50,252 nucleotides of DNA from an uncultured Acetatifactor sp. GTDB lineage: Bacteria; Bacillota; Clostridia; Lachnospirales; Lachnospiraceae. A program made the position numbers and the translations under genes. Below are positions 16,546-25,126 of the stretch, piece by piece. Position 1 is the first letter of the stretch. Each line of letters opens with the position of its first letter. The stretch is taken from NCBI GenBank assembly GCA_910585015.1, contig CAJUCT010000016.1:1-50252 (forward strand). The letters are read 5' to 3'. The notes beneath the pieces are model-generated. The model worked only from the letters and a program-made list of their open reading frames with translations. It was not told where the DNA came from and searched no databases.

Positions 16546-17130
16546 CTATAACAATCCGGAGAACCCACAGAAGGCGATGGCCATCAGCCCTGCGGTGAGC
16601 AGCACTGCAGGCATGCCCTTGAAGGATTCCGGAATATCATTGTGCTCCATCTTCTCACGCAGACCCGCCAGGATCACGATAGCCACGGTAAATCCCACCG
16701 CCGTGGCAAAACCGTTGACGATCCCCGTAAGGATGCCGTATTCCTTCTGCACATTGGTCAAGGCTACTCCCAGCACCGCGCAGTTGGTAGTAATAAGAGG
16801 CAGATATACCCCCAGCGCCTCATACAGCGCCGGCATGGCTTTGCGCAGAAACATTTCCACAAACTGCACCAGAGCCGCAATCACCAGAATAAAGCATATG
16901 GTCTGCAAATACTCGATATGTAGGGGCTGCAGGATAAAGCGGTACATCAGTCCTGCCACTGCGCTGGCCAGAGTGATGACAAAGATCACGGCTACGCCCA
17001 TGCCCGCCGCGGTGTTGGTCTTCTTGGATACCCCCAGGAAGGGACACAGCCCCAGAAACTGGCTCAAGACTACATTGCTCACCAGCGAGGAGCCGACCAA
17101 TATGACAAGTAATTCTTTCACTGTTTCCAT
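16546..17130 (-). CDS. rnfA: Rnf complex subunit A
   Basis: 194 residues, six predicted membrane helices. It is the homologue of NqrE and pairs with RnfE in the membrane core. The conserved segments FLGLCPFLGVSKK and TTNCAVLGVAL each carry a Cys, which in this family helps bind a [2Fe-2S] cluster within the membrane. The ATG follows AAGGAG, preceded by the CTCTAAATA sequence shared with the family-B elements. An 80-base gap with a diverged family-B hairpin separates it from rnfE. Confidence 0.95.
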   Translation of the reverse strand: METVKELLVILVGSSLVSNVVLSQFLGLCPFLGVSKKTNTAAGMGVAVIFVITLASAVAGLMYRFILQPLHIEYLQTICFILVIAALVQFVEMFLRKAMPALYEALGVYLPLITTNCAVLGVALTNVQKEYGILTGIVNGFATAVGFTVAIVILAGLREKMEHNDIPESFKGMPAVLLTAGLMAIAFCGFSGLL

Positions 17131-17142
17131 TTCAATCTCCTT

Positions 17143-17210
17143 ATTTAGAGTATTCTTTGGGTTGCCAGAAGATCACGCTCTAAGCGTATCTGGCTGGATG
17201 AAAGATGTAT
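17143..17210 (-). repeat. family-B-like hairpin, diverged copy between rnfE and rnfA
   Basis: Begins with TATTTAGAGT next to the rnfA ribosome binding site. GCCAGA (17164-17169) pairs with TCTGGC (17189-17194), and ACGC pairs with GCGT inside. The AGTTCCGC word is altered to AGTATTCT, so membership rests on position, the TTTAGAGT flank and the stem. Confidence 0.5.
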
Positions 17211-17987
17211 TTAGGATTCCGCATCTGTCTTGGCCTCTTCGGTCTCTGACAGATCTTCCACCACCAGGTCATCGCCGTCATCATAAAACTTTCTTCTGCT
17301 GCATCCCTGTTCTCCGCAATTCATACAGTCCTCAGTGCAGCCGGAGCCAATCTTGCTGGTGTCCTTTCCGGCCCTGGCCCCTCTGATTTTCACAAAATTC
17401 TGCAGGGCGCACAGAGCGGCCAGCACGAAGAAGGCTCCCGGCGCCAGCACGAAAATGCCTATGGGGGTAAATGCCTGAGGCATAATACCGAATCCAAAGA
17501 CTTTTCCTGTACCCAGCAGTTCCCGCACTGCGCCGATACAGGTCAGGGCCACGGTAAAGCCCATTCCCATGCCGATGCCGTCAAACAGGGAGGGGATGGG
17601 GGAATTTAAATAGGCATAGCTTTCCGCCCGGCCCAGAATGATGCAGTTTACCACAATCAACGGGATATATACACCCAGCGCGTCATTCAAAAAAGGAATA
17701 TAAGCCTCCAGCAGCAACTGCACTATCGTCACAAAGGACGCTATGATCACGATAAAAGCCGGAATACGCACCTTCTTGGGAATGATATTCCGCAGCAGAG
17801 AAATAATCAGGTTGCTCAGCGCCAATACCACCAAAGTGGTGGCACCCATGCCAAAGCCGTTCACAGCCGAGGTGGTCACCGCCAACGTGGGACACATGCC
17901 CAGCATCAGCACAAAGGTAGGATTTTCTTTTACCAGGCCATTGATCAGTCTCTCTCCGGCGCTGGCCGTAGAATTAGATTTGCCCAT
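17211..17987 (-). CDS. rnfE: Rnf complex subunit E with a cysteine-rich tail
   Basis: 258 residues. Residues 1-205 are the normal RnfE membrane core with six helices, including LGMCPTLAVTTSA (Cys32) and VNCIILGRAE (Cys114), the counterparts of the RnfA motifs. Residues about 206-258 form an extra cytoplasmic tail with Cys217, 221, 224 and 229 (CTEDCMNCGEQGC), then an acidic end. The family is usually near 200-210 residues, so this tail is an addition and could bind a metal or cluster. The ATG follows GGGAGGAG, one base after the rnfG stop. Confidence 0.95.
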   Translation of the reverse strand: MGKSNSTASAGERLINGLVKENPTFVLMLGMCPTLAVTTSAVNGFGMGATTLVVLALSNLIISLLRNIIPKKVRIPAFIVIIASFVTIVQLLLEAYIPFLNDALGVYIPLIVVNCIILGRAESYAYLNSPIPSLFDGIGMGMGFTVALTCIGAVRELLGTGKVFGFGIMPQAFTPIGIFVLAPGAFFVLAALCALQNFVKIRGARAGKDTSKIGSGCTEDCMNCGEQGCSRRKFYDDGDDLVVEDLSETEEAKTDAES

Positions 17988-17988
17988 G

Positions 17989-18627
17989 CTACTCTCCTCC
18001 CTTCTGTAAGTCCTGGGTGAAAGCGCTGACAGCGCCGTTTACCGCATTGATCACAGCTTTTGTGGTGATGGTGGCGCCGCTGATGGCATCGATCTCACTG
18101 TCAGACTGGCTGCCTGTCTTAGTGTAGGTAAAGGTCGTCGCCTGCTTTTCCGTAAACTGGGGAACCAGTACCTCCTCGGCCCGCATACCCAGTCCCGGTG
18201 TCTCGGAGATGGACAAAATAGATACCCCATTTACTATACCATCATTTGTTATACCTGCATACAGGGTAATATTGCCACCGTATCCCTCGCCGGAGGTGGT
18301 TTCAATCACATAGCCCATAGGGCGGCCCGCACTGTCAAACGCCTGATAGACCGTGCCGATCTTCACCCCGTCCCCAGCCAGCTGCTCCGTCAGCGCCTCG
18401 TTGACGGTGTAATCAATGGTTTCAAACTTATCCGCCTGAGCGAACACAGCCTGACATGCCTCTCGGATCTTCCGTTCCTGCTGCTCTCTTCTGGGTTCGG
18501 CCGTCACCTGGTACACCAGCCCTAACAGCAGGCCAGAGATCAAAGTGATGGCAAAGAGTATCAAGGCGTCCTTAATCATATTTTTTCCATCCGCACTTGC
18601 GGCATTGCCGACTCTATTTTCTGCCAT
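17989..18627 (-). CDS. rnfG: Rnf complex subunit G (covalent FMN)
   Basis: 212 residues. One N-terminal membrane helix (about 20-41) is followed by an extracytoplasmic FMN-binding domain. The flavinylation motif SGAT is at 183-186, so FMN should be joined to Thr186. RnfG moves electrons between the flavins of RnfD and RnfC/B. I start at ATG 18627, after AGGAGGT at good spacing. The frame remains open upstream, but that part overlaps rnfD. The chosen start still overlaps the end of rnfD by 14 bases, which suggests coupled translation. Confidence 0.95.
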   Translation of the reverse strand: MAENRVGNAASADGKNMIKDALILFAITLISGLLLGLVYQVTAEPRREQQERKIREACQAVFAQADKFETIDYTVNEALTEQLAGDGVKIGTVYQAFDSAGRPMGYVIETTSGEGYGGNITLYAGITNDGIVNGVSILSISETPGLGMRAEEVLVPQFTEKQATTFTYTKTGSQSDSEIDAISGATITTKAVINAVNGAVSAFTQDLQKGGE

Positions 18628-19558
18628 GTCCCGCACCTCCTTTGCCAAACGCTCTGGGCATGGTAACTTTCTCAATCAGAGGCACCAACAGATTGCCCAG
18701 GATGATCGCATAGGACACTCCCTCTGCGCCGGGGCCGAAAATACGGAAAATACCAGTCATTATCCCCAAGAATATGCCAAAGACATACTGCCCCTTGGCC
18801 GTAATGGGCCTGGTCACATAGTCCGTAGCCATGAAGAATGCCCCCAGCATCAAGCCGCCCCCTGCCAGCTGTGCGGACAGGTACTGGAGATCCAGCCCTC
18901 TGCCGCCAAAGATTAGCACAAATACCGCAAAGCTCACGATATAGCTGCCGGGAATCCTCAGATCTATCACCCCCAGCAGAAGCAGGAAACAAGCCCCCAC
19001 CACGATGGCTACCATGGAAGTCTCGCCGATGGTTCCGGCGGTACGGCCAAGGATCATGTCCGTCACATTCACCACCTCCCCCGCCTTCAGCGCCGCAAGA
19101 GGAGTAGCTCCGGAGTAGGCGTCACAGGTAAAGTTTGTCATCAGTGTTGGACCCGGAAAAGAAATCAACAAAAAACATCTGGCGGCCAGTGCCGGGTTCA
19201 TAAAGTTCTGCCCCAAGCCGCCAAAGAGCATTTTTACCACCAGGATAGCAAACACACCGCCCAGCGCGCCGATCCACAGGGGCGCGCCCGCCGGCAGATT
19301 CAATGCCAGCAGCAGTCCCGTCACCACCGCCGACAGGTCCGTTATGGTCATTTTTTTCTTATATAATCCGAATAAAAATTCCGTCAACACGGTGGCCGCC
19401 ACCGTGATGAGGATATGTAGCAACGCCCTTATGCCAAAATTGTAGATACCAAATCCGGCGGCAGGCAGCAGGGCGAGCGCCACAGCCATCATAATTCCGT
19501 TCGTTGTCACCTTGGAACGGATATGAGGATTGGATGATACTTTCAGTTTTCTCTCCAC
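18614..19558 (-). CDS. rnfD: Rnf complex subunit D (covalent FMN)
   Basis: 314 residues with about nine or ten membrane helices. The motif DAYSGATPLA (Thr152) is the FMN attachment site of the RnfD/NqrB family. This subunit is considered the main ion channel of the complex (Na+ or H+). The start is a GTG, preceded by AGAGGTAGG; no closer ATG fits the family N-terminus. A family-B hairpin occupies the 133-base gap to rnfC and supplies the sequence just upstream of the ribosome binding site. Confidence 0.95.
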   Translation of the reverse strand: MERKLKVSSNPHIRSKVTTNGIMMAVALALLPAAGFGIYNFGIRALLHILITVAATVLTEFLFGLYKKKMTITDLSAVVTGLLLALNLPAGAPLWIGALGGVFAILVVKMLFGGLGQNFMNPALAARCFLLISFPGPTLMTNFTCDAYSGATPLAALKAGEVVNVTDMILGRTAGTIGETSMVAIVVGACFLLLLGVIDLRIPGSYIVSFAVFVLIFGGRGLDLQYLSAQLAGGGLMLGAFFMATDYVTRPITAKGQYVFGIFLGIMTGIFRIFGPGAEGVSYAIILGNLLVPLIEKVTMPRAFGKGGAGHGRK

Positions 19559-19582
19559 CTTTCCTACCTCTTTCTATATTAG

Positions 19583-19686
19583 AGTTCCGTATGCTCCCTG
19601 CAAGTCCACTCTTCGGTGATGGATATCTGGCCGCCTATGGCGTCCGTATATCCATCAGTGTACTTTCCGGGATCATACTGTTTATT
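19583..19686 (-). repeat. family-B hairpin element, copy between rnfC and rnfD
   Basis: AGTTCCGT begins 25 bases from the rnfD start. Basal helix GTATGCTCCC (19589-19598) faces GGGATCATAC (19669-19678). Middle helix TGATGGATAT (19617-19626) pairs perfectly with ATATCCATCA (19648-19657). The apical loop is CCGCCTATGGCGT. It ends in CTGTTTATTATA. Confidence 0.85.
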
Positions 19687-19691
19687 ATATA

Positions 19692-21008
19692 CTATTTTTT
19701 GCGTTTGGCCAGCTGGATCTTCCGCATGGATTTGATCTCCTGGGTCAGCGGTCTCTTGGCCGGGCAGATGAAACTGCAGCAGCCGCATTCACAGCACTCC
19801 ATGCCATTGTTTTTGACAAAGGCTTCCTCGTCAAAATGCTCCGCATAGTCTGCCAGTCTGCTGGGCACCACCCTGCCGGGGCACACTTCCACACAGCGGC
19901 CACAGTTGATGCATGGACCTGGCTCCATGGCGGATACCTCGTCATGAGACAGGCACAACAGCGCCGTGCTTGTCTTGGTGGTGGGCACATCCAGGTCAAA
20001 CATGGCAAAACCCATCATGGGACCGCCGCAGACGATCTTCTCCGGCTTACCTACAAAGCCCCCCGCCTCATCCACCAATTCCCGGTAGTTCATACCTATC
20101 CGCACCCGGTAGTTCTGGGGATTTTGGATGGCATCACCCGTCACGGTGACAATACGCTCTATCAGAGGACGCCCCTCCGTCACCGCGCGGTATATGGCCA
20201 CAATCGTGTCCACATTGTTCACTACACAGCCCACGTCCGCAGGCAGCATGGAAGAATTGATCTGCCTGCCAGTGGTGGCATAGATCAGGGTGCGCTCCGC
20301 CCCCTGGGGGTATTTGGTCTGCAGAGCCTTGACACTGATGCGCTCTTCGCCGCGGACCAGTTCCTGCAATTTCTTGATACAGTCCGGCTTATTATCCTCC
20401 ACTGCCAAAATCCCTCTGGCATTGGGGAATAAACGCAGAATAATCTTAAGTCCCCCTATCAGTTTCTCCGGCTCCTCCAACATCCTGCGGTAATCGCTGG
20501 TCAGATAAGGCTCACACTCCGCACAGTTGGCAATACAATATTCAATCTTTTCCGGTTCTTTGGGGGAGAGTTTAACATAGGTGGGGAATCCTGCCCCGCC
20601 CATACCCACTATCCCCGCCTCCTTGATGCAGTCAATGATCTGCTCCCGGCTCAGTGTCTGAAGCGGGCCCGGCGGCTGCATCTGGGACTCCTCATACTGG
20701 TTGTCGTTTTCCACAATAATACTCATGACGCTGTCGCCGGTCACCACACGCCTGGGCTCTATGGCCTTTACCGTGCCTGATACGGAGGCATAGACAGGGG
20801 CCGACACAAAACCTGACTGCTCCGCAATCTTCTGTCCCACCAGTACCCGGTCCCCCTTTTTCACAATAGGCGTCGCCGGAGCGCCAATATGCTGAGACAC
20901 CGGATAGACCAGTTCCCCCTTGGGCAGCACAGAAATAATGGGCTTGTCCTTGGACAGGTCTTTGCCGTCATATGGGTGTACTCCACCCGTAAAAGTCAAC
21001 TTTCGCAT
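19692..21008 (-). CDS. rnfC: Rnf complex subunit C (NADH/ferredoxin module)
   Basis: 438 residues, first gene of the operon. The N-terminal RnfC domain has GGVHPYDGK. A flavin/NAD-binding region contains GMGGAGFPTYVKL and NCAECEPYLTSD. Two [4Fe-4S] motifs lie near the C-terminus (CINCGRCVEVCPG and CCECGCCSFICPA). It should be the site where NAD+ is reduced with electrons from ferredoxin at the cytoplasmic face. The ATG follows GGAAGGTAGG. A divergent, AT-rich intergenic region of about 150 bases separates it from the YprB-like gene and must hold the rnf promoter; the best match is weak. Confidence 0.96.
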   Translation of the reverse strand: MRKLTFTGGVHPYDGKDLSKDKPIISVLPKGELVYPVSQHIGAPATPIVKKGDRVLVGQKIAEQSGFVSAPVYASVSGTVKAIEPRRVVTGDSVMSIIVENDNQYEESQMQPPGPLQTLSREQIIDCIKEAGIVGMGGAGFPTYVKLSPKEPEKIEYCIANCAECEPYLTSDYRRMLEEPEKLIGGLKIILRLFPNARGILAVEDNKPDCIKKLQELVRGEERISVKALQTKYPQGAERTLIYATTGRQINSSMLPADVGCVVNNVDTIVAIYRAVTEGRPLIERIVTVTGDAIQNPQNYRVRIGMNYRELVDEAGGFVGKPEKIVCGGPMMGFAMFDLDVPTTKTSTALLCLSHDEVSAMEPGPCINCGRCVEVCPGRVVPSRLADYAEHFDEEAFVKNNGMECCECGCCSFICPAKRPLTQEIKSMRKIQLAKRKK

Positions 21009-21161
21009 GCTTTTTTCCTACCTTCCGACTTTTTATGACAGAATATGTCGAATCTGCTTCTCATACTAATATACTATTTTTTTTACAAAAATACTACAGT
21101 AATTTCAAAATTTATGTTAAGATATAAATACTACCAAAAACATAAAATATTTGGAGGCCAT
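21009..21161. promoter_or_regulatory. divergent promoter region for rnf and the yprB-like gene
   Basis: About 150 bases, very AT-rich. On the minus strand TTGAAA and TAAAAA sit 17 bases apart. On the plus strand TTAAGATATAAATAC is a possible -10 region without a clear -35. The exact promoters cannot be fixed by eye. Confidence 0.4.
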
Positions 21162-22265
21162 ATGAAGACAGATGATGCAATAATCGAAAACCTGGAAGTC
21201 AATTATCCTCTGGAAAATCTCGCCCCCCTGGAACAGATCCTGTTTTTGGATATAGAGACCACCGGCTTTACCGCCCGCACATCCTATCTGTACCTGATCG
21301 GCTGTGCCTATTACAGTGAGGGCTGCTGGCGCACCCGGCAGTGGTTTGCCCAGAGTTATGTAGAAGAACTGGAAATTATAAATGCGTTTTTTGAATTTGC
21401 TGCCCCTTATAAGTATCTGATTCACTTTAACGGCAACAATTTTGACCTGCCTTTTATCCAACAGAAATGCGAACAGCTGCGTCTGCCCTACAACTTTGAT
21501 CAGTTTGAGGGACTGGATATCTACAAGCGGGTCAGCTATTACAAATATTTCCTGAAGCTTCCTAACTGCAAGCAAAAGACCATCGAGAAATTCCTGGGTA
21601 TCCAGCGGGAGGATGCATTTACCGGTGGTGAACTCATCGGCGTATACCACGACTATGTAAAGCTGCCTTCCGAGTTTGCGGAAAAATCGCTGCTGCTGCA
21701 CAATGCCGACGACTTACAGGGAATGCTGCAGATCCTGCCCATATTGTCCTACTACGATCTGTTTGACGGCAACGTGAAGGCCCGGAAAGTCCAAGCCAAT
21801 TCCTATAAGGATGTGAACGGCGGCAAGCGGCAGGAACTGGTAATGACCCTTACTCTGCCCTGCACCCTGCCTGTAAACGTTTCAGCCTCCGCCAACTATT
21901 GCTATTTTAAGGGGGGCGGGACAGAGGCCCAACTGAGGGTGCCTATCTATGAGGAAGAGATGAAATACTTCTATACCAATTACAGGGATTACTATTATCT
22001 CCCCACCGAGGATGTGGCTCTGCACAGATCCGTGGCCTCCTTTGTAGATCACGAGCACCGCGTGGCGGCTACTGCCGCTACCTGCTATACCCGGAAGTAT
22101 TCCTGCTATCTGCCCCAGTGGAATGTATTGATTGAGCCCTTTTTCAAGCGTGATTATAAGAGCAAGGAACTCTTTTTCGAGTTGACTGACGAACTCAAGA
22201 AAAACCGGCAGGCATTTACCAGCTATGCCAATCATATCCTGGCCATGATGGCCTCCACCTACTGA
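21162..22265 (+). CDS. YprB-like RNase H-fold exonuclease
   Basis: About 367 residues. The N-terminal half has the DEDD exonuclease fold: FLDIETTG (Asp30, Glu32), then HFNGNNFDLPF and a late HNADDLQ Asp. This matches the YprB/COG3359 family of uncharacterised RNase H-like nucleases. The C-terminal half (about 210-367) is a tetratricopeptide-free, aromatic-rich region of unknown role. It starts at the ATG after TTGGAGG. It is the only plus-strand gene between 15 and 50 kb. Probably involved in RNA or DNA end trimming; the substrate is unknown. Confidence 0.8.
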   Translation: MKTDDAIIENLEVNYPLENLAPLEQILFLDIETTGFTARTSYLYLIGCAYYSEGCWRTRQWFAQSYVEELEIINAFFEFAAPYKYLIHFNGNNFDLPFIQQKCEQLRLPYNFDQFEGLDIYKRVSYYKYFLKLPNCKQKTIEKFLGIQREDAFTGGELIGVYHDYVKLPSEFAEKSLLLHNADDLQGMLQILPILSYYDLFDGNVKARKVQANSYKDVNGGKRQELVMTLTLPCTLPVNVSASANYCYFKGGGTEAQLRVPIYEEEMKYFYTNYRDYYYLPTEDVALHRSVASFVDHEHRVAATAATCYTRKYSCYLPQWNVLIEPFFKRDYKSKELFFELTDELKKNRQAFTSYANHILAMMASTY

Positions 22266-22281
22266 TTCAAATCAACAGCAA

Positions 22282-22311
22282 AAGCCCCATGGAGATTTCT
22301 CCACGGGGCTT
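22282..22311. terminator. terminator shared by cheR and the YprB-like gene
   Basis: AAGCCCC and TGGAG pair with CTCCA and GGGGCTT, giving a stem of 12 pairs with one mismatch. It lies between two convergent genes. On the minus strand it runs into GGGGCTTTTG, a proper T-run, so it ends the cheR transcript; it may also work on the plus strand. Confidence 0.85.
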
Positions 22312-22323
22312 AATAATGCGCTT

Positions 22324-23103
22324 TTATCGGGGTTTCTCATAGAAGAAAGAACTCTTTCGGGTATAGCCTAAATCCTTGTAATTGATAATCTGTTCAGTGC
22401 TGCCGATAAACAGGACACCGCCGGGCTTCAGGCTTTTCTGAAACTTGGCAAAAACTGCGTCCTTGGCCTCCTCGGTAAAATAGATTAGCACATTCCGGCA
22501 CACGATCAGATGACAGTCACTGGGATAAGTATCTTTCAACAAATTATGTTCTCTGAACTCCACCCGCGCTTTTATTTCGTCAGAAATCTTATAGGAAGGC
22601 CCCACCTGAGTAAAATATTTCTTTTTCAGATCCGGCGGGACAGCCGCAATACTTCTGTCCGCATATAGTCCCACCTTAGCCTTGGCTATCACCTGTTTGT
22701 CCAGATCCGTAGCAATGATGTGGATCTGTCCCAGCGGTATGTGCCTGGACAGAGCCATCACCAGAGAATACGGCTCGTCGCCAGTGGAACAGGCAGCGCT
22801 CCAAACCTTCAGATTCTTGCCAAATTTGCTAATCAACTCTGGAATAATCTGCTCATCAATGATCTTCCACTGTTCCGGATTACGGTAAAACTCAGACACA
22901 TTAATTGTAATATAATTGACAAATTCCTCAAACAGAGCCTTGTCTGCTTTCAGTGCCTGCACGTATTTGTCATAGCCTTTGATGCCATGTTTGTCAATCA
23001 GTGTATCAATCCGCCGCTTCATCTGGCGCTCCTTATAAGCGTTCAGATCGATTGAAGTCAGATTGAATATCTGCTGCTTCAAATACCCATAATCATAATC
23101 CAT
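22324..23103 (-). CDS. cheR: CheR chemoreceptor methyltransferase
   Basis: About 259 residues. It adds methyl groups from S-adenosylmethionine to glutamates of chemoreceptors. The all-helical N-terminal CheR domain (about 1-75) is followed by the methyltransferase domain with SAM motif WSAACSTGDEPYSL and the segment HLIVCRNVLIYF. The length is as expected. No other chemotaxis gene is in the window; it lies 15 bases after the S1-protein gene and is probably co-transcribed. I prefer ATG 23103; GTG at 23115 is also open but lies too close to AAGG. Confidence 0.92.
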   Translation of the reverse strand: MDYDYGYLKQQIFNLTSIDLNAYKERQMKRRIDTLIDKHGIKGYDKYVQALKADKALFEEFVNYITINVSEFYRNPEQWKIIDEQIIPELISKFGKNLKVWSAACSTGDEPYSLVMALSRHIPLGQIHIIATDLDKQVIAKAKVGLYADRSIAAVPPDLKKKYFTQVGPSYKISDEIKARVEFREHNLLKDTYPSDCHLIVCRNVLIYFTEEAKDAVFAKFQKSLKPGGVLFIGSTEQIINYKDLGYTRKSSFFYEKPR

Positions 23104-23118
23104 AGCGCTTGCCACACC

Positions 23119-24255
23119 TTATTCTTCATTCTCTGCCGCAATTACCGCATCGATGTCCACAGATACTACATCCGCATCGCTGTCCTCTTCCCTCGCTGTA
23201 GCAGGAGCGGTCAAAGCCTTGATGCTCAGGGATATCTTTCTGTCAGCTTCATTGAAGTCAACAATCTTTGCGGTCACTTCCTCGCCAACGCTAAGCACAT
23301 CGGAGGGTTTGTCAATATGCTCCTTGGAAATCTGGGACACATGCAGCAACGCGTCCACGCCGGGCTCTAGTTCTACAAACGCGCCAAAGTCGGTCATTCT
23401 GGCAACCTTTCCGGTGACCACATTGCCCACAGCAAACTTGTCAGCCGCGTCTTTCCAGGGATTAGCGTCATCAAACTTCAGGGATAAAGCAATCTTGTTG
23501 CCGTTGATCTCCTTGATCAGGACAGTCAGCTGCTCGCCTACCTTGAATACCTTCTTAGGATGCTCTACCCTGCCCCAAGACATCTCGGAGATGTGCAGCA
23601 GGCCGTCTGCACCGCCCAAGTCAACGAACGCACCGAAATCGGTAACATTCTTCACTACACCGTCCACAATGTCGCCCTCATGTATCCTTGCGAACAATTC
23701 CTTCTGTAACTCTGCCTTCTGTGCTGCAATCAACTGTCTGCGGTCACCGATATACCTTCTCCTCTTGGGATTGTACTCGCTGATCACAAACTCAATCTCC
23801 TGGCCCGCGTACTTAGTCAGGTCCTTCTCATAAGTATCGGATACCAGGCTTGCGGGGATAAAGATCCTCACTTCGTCAACTACTACGCTGAGGCCCCCCT
23901 CCAGTACCTGCGTCACGGTTGCCTTCAACACTTCCCTGTTGTTATAGGCTTCCTCGATGCGCTTGTTGCCTCTGTCCGCTGCCAGACGCTTGTAGGTCAG
24001 GACTACCTGTCCTTCCCCGTCATTTACCTTCAGAATCCTGACCTCCATGGTGTCGCCAACCTTAGCAACAGTGGTAAGATCCAGACTCTGGTCATTGGAG
24101 TATTCACTCTTGGTGAGAATACCGTCCGACTTGTATCCGATGTTCAGAACGATCTCATCCGGCTTCACATCGATGACAGTGCCTTCAACTACCTCTCCTG
24201 CATGTATTGTTTTTAATGATTCTTCCAGCATTTGTTCAAAAGTTAATTCTGACAT
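23119..24255 (-). CDS. S1 RNA-binding domain protein (ribosomal S1-like)
   Basis: 378 residues with four S1 domains, starting at about 17, 102, 188 and 273. The last two are the best matches (KNVTDFGAFVDLGG, ARMTDFGAFVELEPG). It binds mRNA and may act as the short ribosomal S1 of Firmicutes. In many Clostridia this domain block is fused to the C-terminus of IspH. Here the two are separate: its ATG, after AGGAGG, lies inside the end of ispH in another frame (20-base overlap). Confidence 0.92.
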   Translation of the reverse strand: MSELTFEQMLEESLKTIHAGEVVEGTVIDVKPDEIVLNIGYKSDGILTKSEYSNDQSLDLTTVAKVGDTMEVRILKVNDGEGQVVLTYKRLAADRGNKRIEEAYNNREVLKATVTQVLEGGLSVVVDEVRIFIPASLVSDTYEKDLTKYAGQEIEFVISEYNPKRRRYIGDRRQLIAAQKAELQKELFARIHEGDIVDGVVKNVTDFGAFVDLGGADGLLHISEMSWGRVEHPKKVFKVGEQLTVLIKEINGNKIALSLKFDDANPWKDAADKFAVGNVVTGKVARMTDFGAFVELEPGVDALLHVSQISKEHIDKPSDVLSVGEEVTAKIVDFNEADRKISLSIKALTAPATAREEDSDADVVSVDIDAVIAAENEE

Positions 24256-25111
24256 AATTTTGAACCTCCTCTATTAATTTGTTTGGGGTGGAAGCCCCTG
24301 CAGTAATGCCCACCAGTCGAGCTGATTTAGGTAGTTCTAAATGCAAGTCATCCAGTGTCTGTATAAAATAGGTATTATCACACACTTCCCGGCAGATTTC
24401 ATAGAGCTTTGCAGCATTGGAACTGTGCTTACCTCCTATTACGATCATTGCGTCAGCATTCGCTGCTACTTCCCGTGTGTCCCTCTGCCTGTCCTCTGTG
24501 GCATTGCAGATGGTGTTCACAATACTTACATTGTAACCTTTTTTCTTAAGAATTTCAACTATAGTTTGAAATTTATTGTAATTAAATGTCGTTTGGGCCA
24601 CTACAGTGAGCTTTTTTCCCTCCGGCGGCACATATTTTTCGGCCTCTTCAACGGTTTCAATCACATCCACCGGGCCATTGCACCATCCCACAATTCCCTG
24701 TATCTCAGGATGATCCGGGTTGCCCACCACCAGAATATGATCTCCCTGTCCGCTCTTTTTCTCCACAGTCCTGTGGATTCTCTTGACAAAGGGGCAGGTT
24801 GCGTCAATGACCTCCCAGCCTTTTTGCTCCATGCATTGCTGCACTTCCCGCGGCACACCATGGGCCCTGATAATCACAGTGCCCGCCCTTGGATCTGCCA
24901 GACTTCTCAAATCCGGCAGCCTTTCCAGTTCCTGGCGGTTCTCAATGACCCGCACACCCAACTCTGCCAGTTCCTTCACCACTTCCTCGTTGTGTACGAT
25001 GGGACCATAGGTATATATAGTTTTCCCCGTTTGCAGCTGCTCATACACGGTATCCACCGCGCGTTTCACGCCAAAGCAGAAACCCGCGCCAGCCACCAGC
25101 CTGATCTCCAT
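24236..25111 (-). CDS. ispH: 4-hydroxy-3-methylbut-2-enyl diphosphate reductase
   Basis: 291 residues, the last enzyme of the methylerythritol phosphate route, making IPP and DMAPP. Conserved cysteines for the [4Fe-4S] cluster are in GFCFGVKRA (Cys12), DATCPFV and VNTICNAT. The motifs HNEEV, IIRAHGV and GGKHSSNA are intact. It follows cmk by 15 bases and precedes the S1-protein gene with overlap, a conserved clostridial order. Confidence 0.95.
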   Translation of the reverse strand: MEIRLVAGAGFCFGVKRAVDTVYEQLQTGKTIYTYGPIVHNEEVVKELAELGVRVIENRQELERLPDLRSLADPRAGTVIIRAHGVPREVQQCMEQKGWEVIDATCPFVKRIHRTVEKKSGQGDHILVVGNPDHPEIQGIVGWCNGPVDVIETVEEAEKYVPPEGKKLTVVAQTTFNYNKFQTIVEILKKKGYNVSIVNTICNATEDRQRDTREVAANADAMIVIGGKHSSNAAKLYEICREVCDNTYFIQTLDDLHLELPKSARLVGITAGASTPNKLIEEVQNYVRINF

Positions 25112-25126
25112 ATCCGCCTCTGCCCC

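Noticed and set aside
15806..17386. Plus-strand frame of 526 codons opposite rnfB-rnfA
   Set aside because: It spans two well-supported minus-strand genes and their gap and has no domain pattern.
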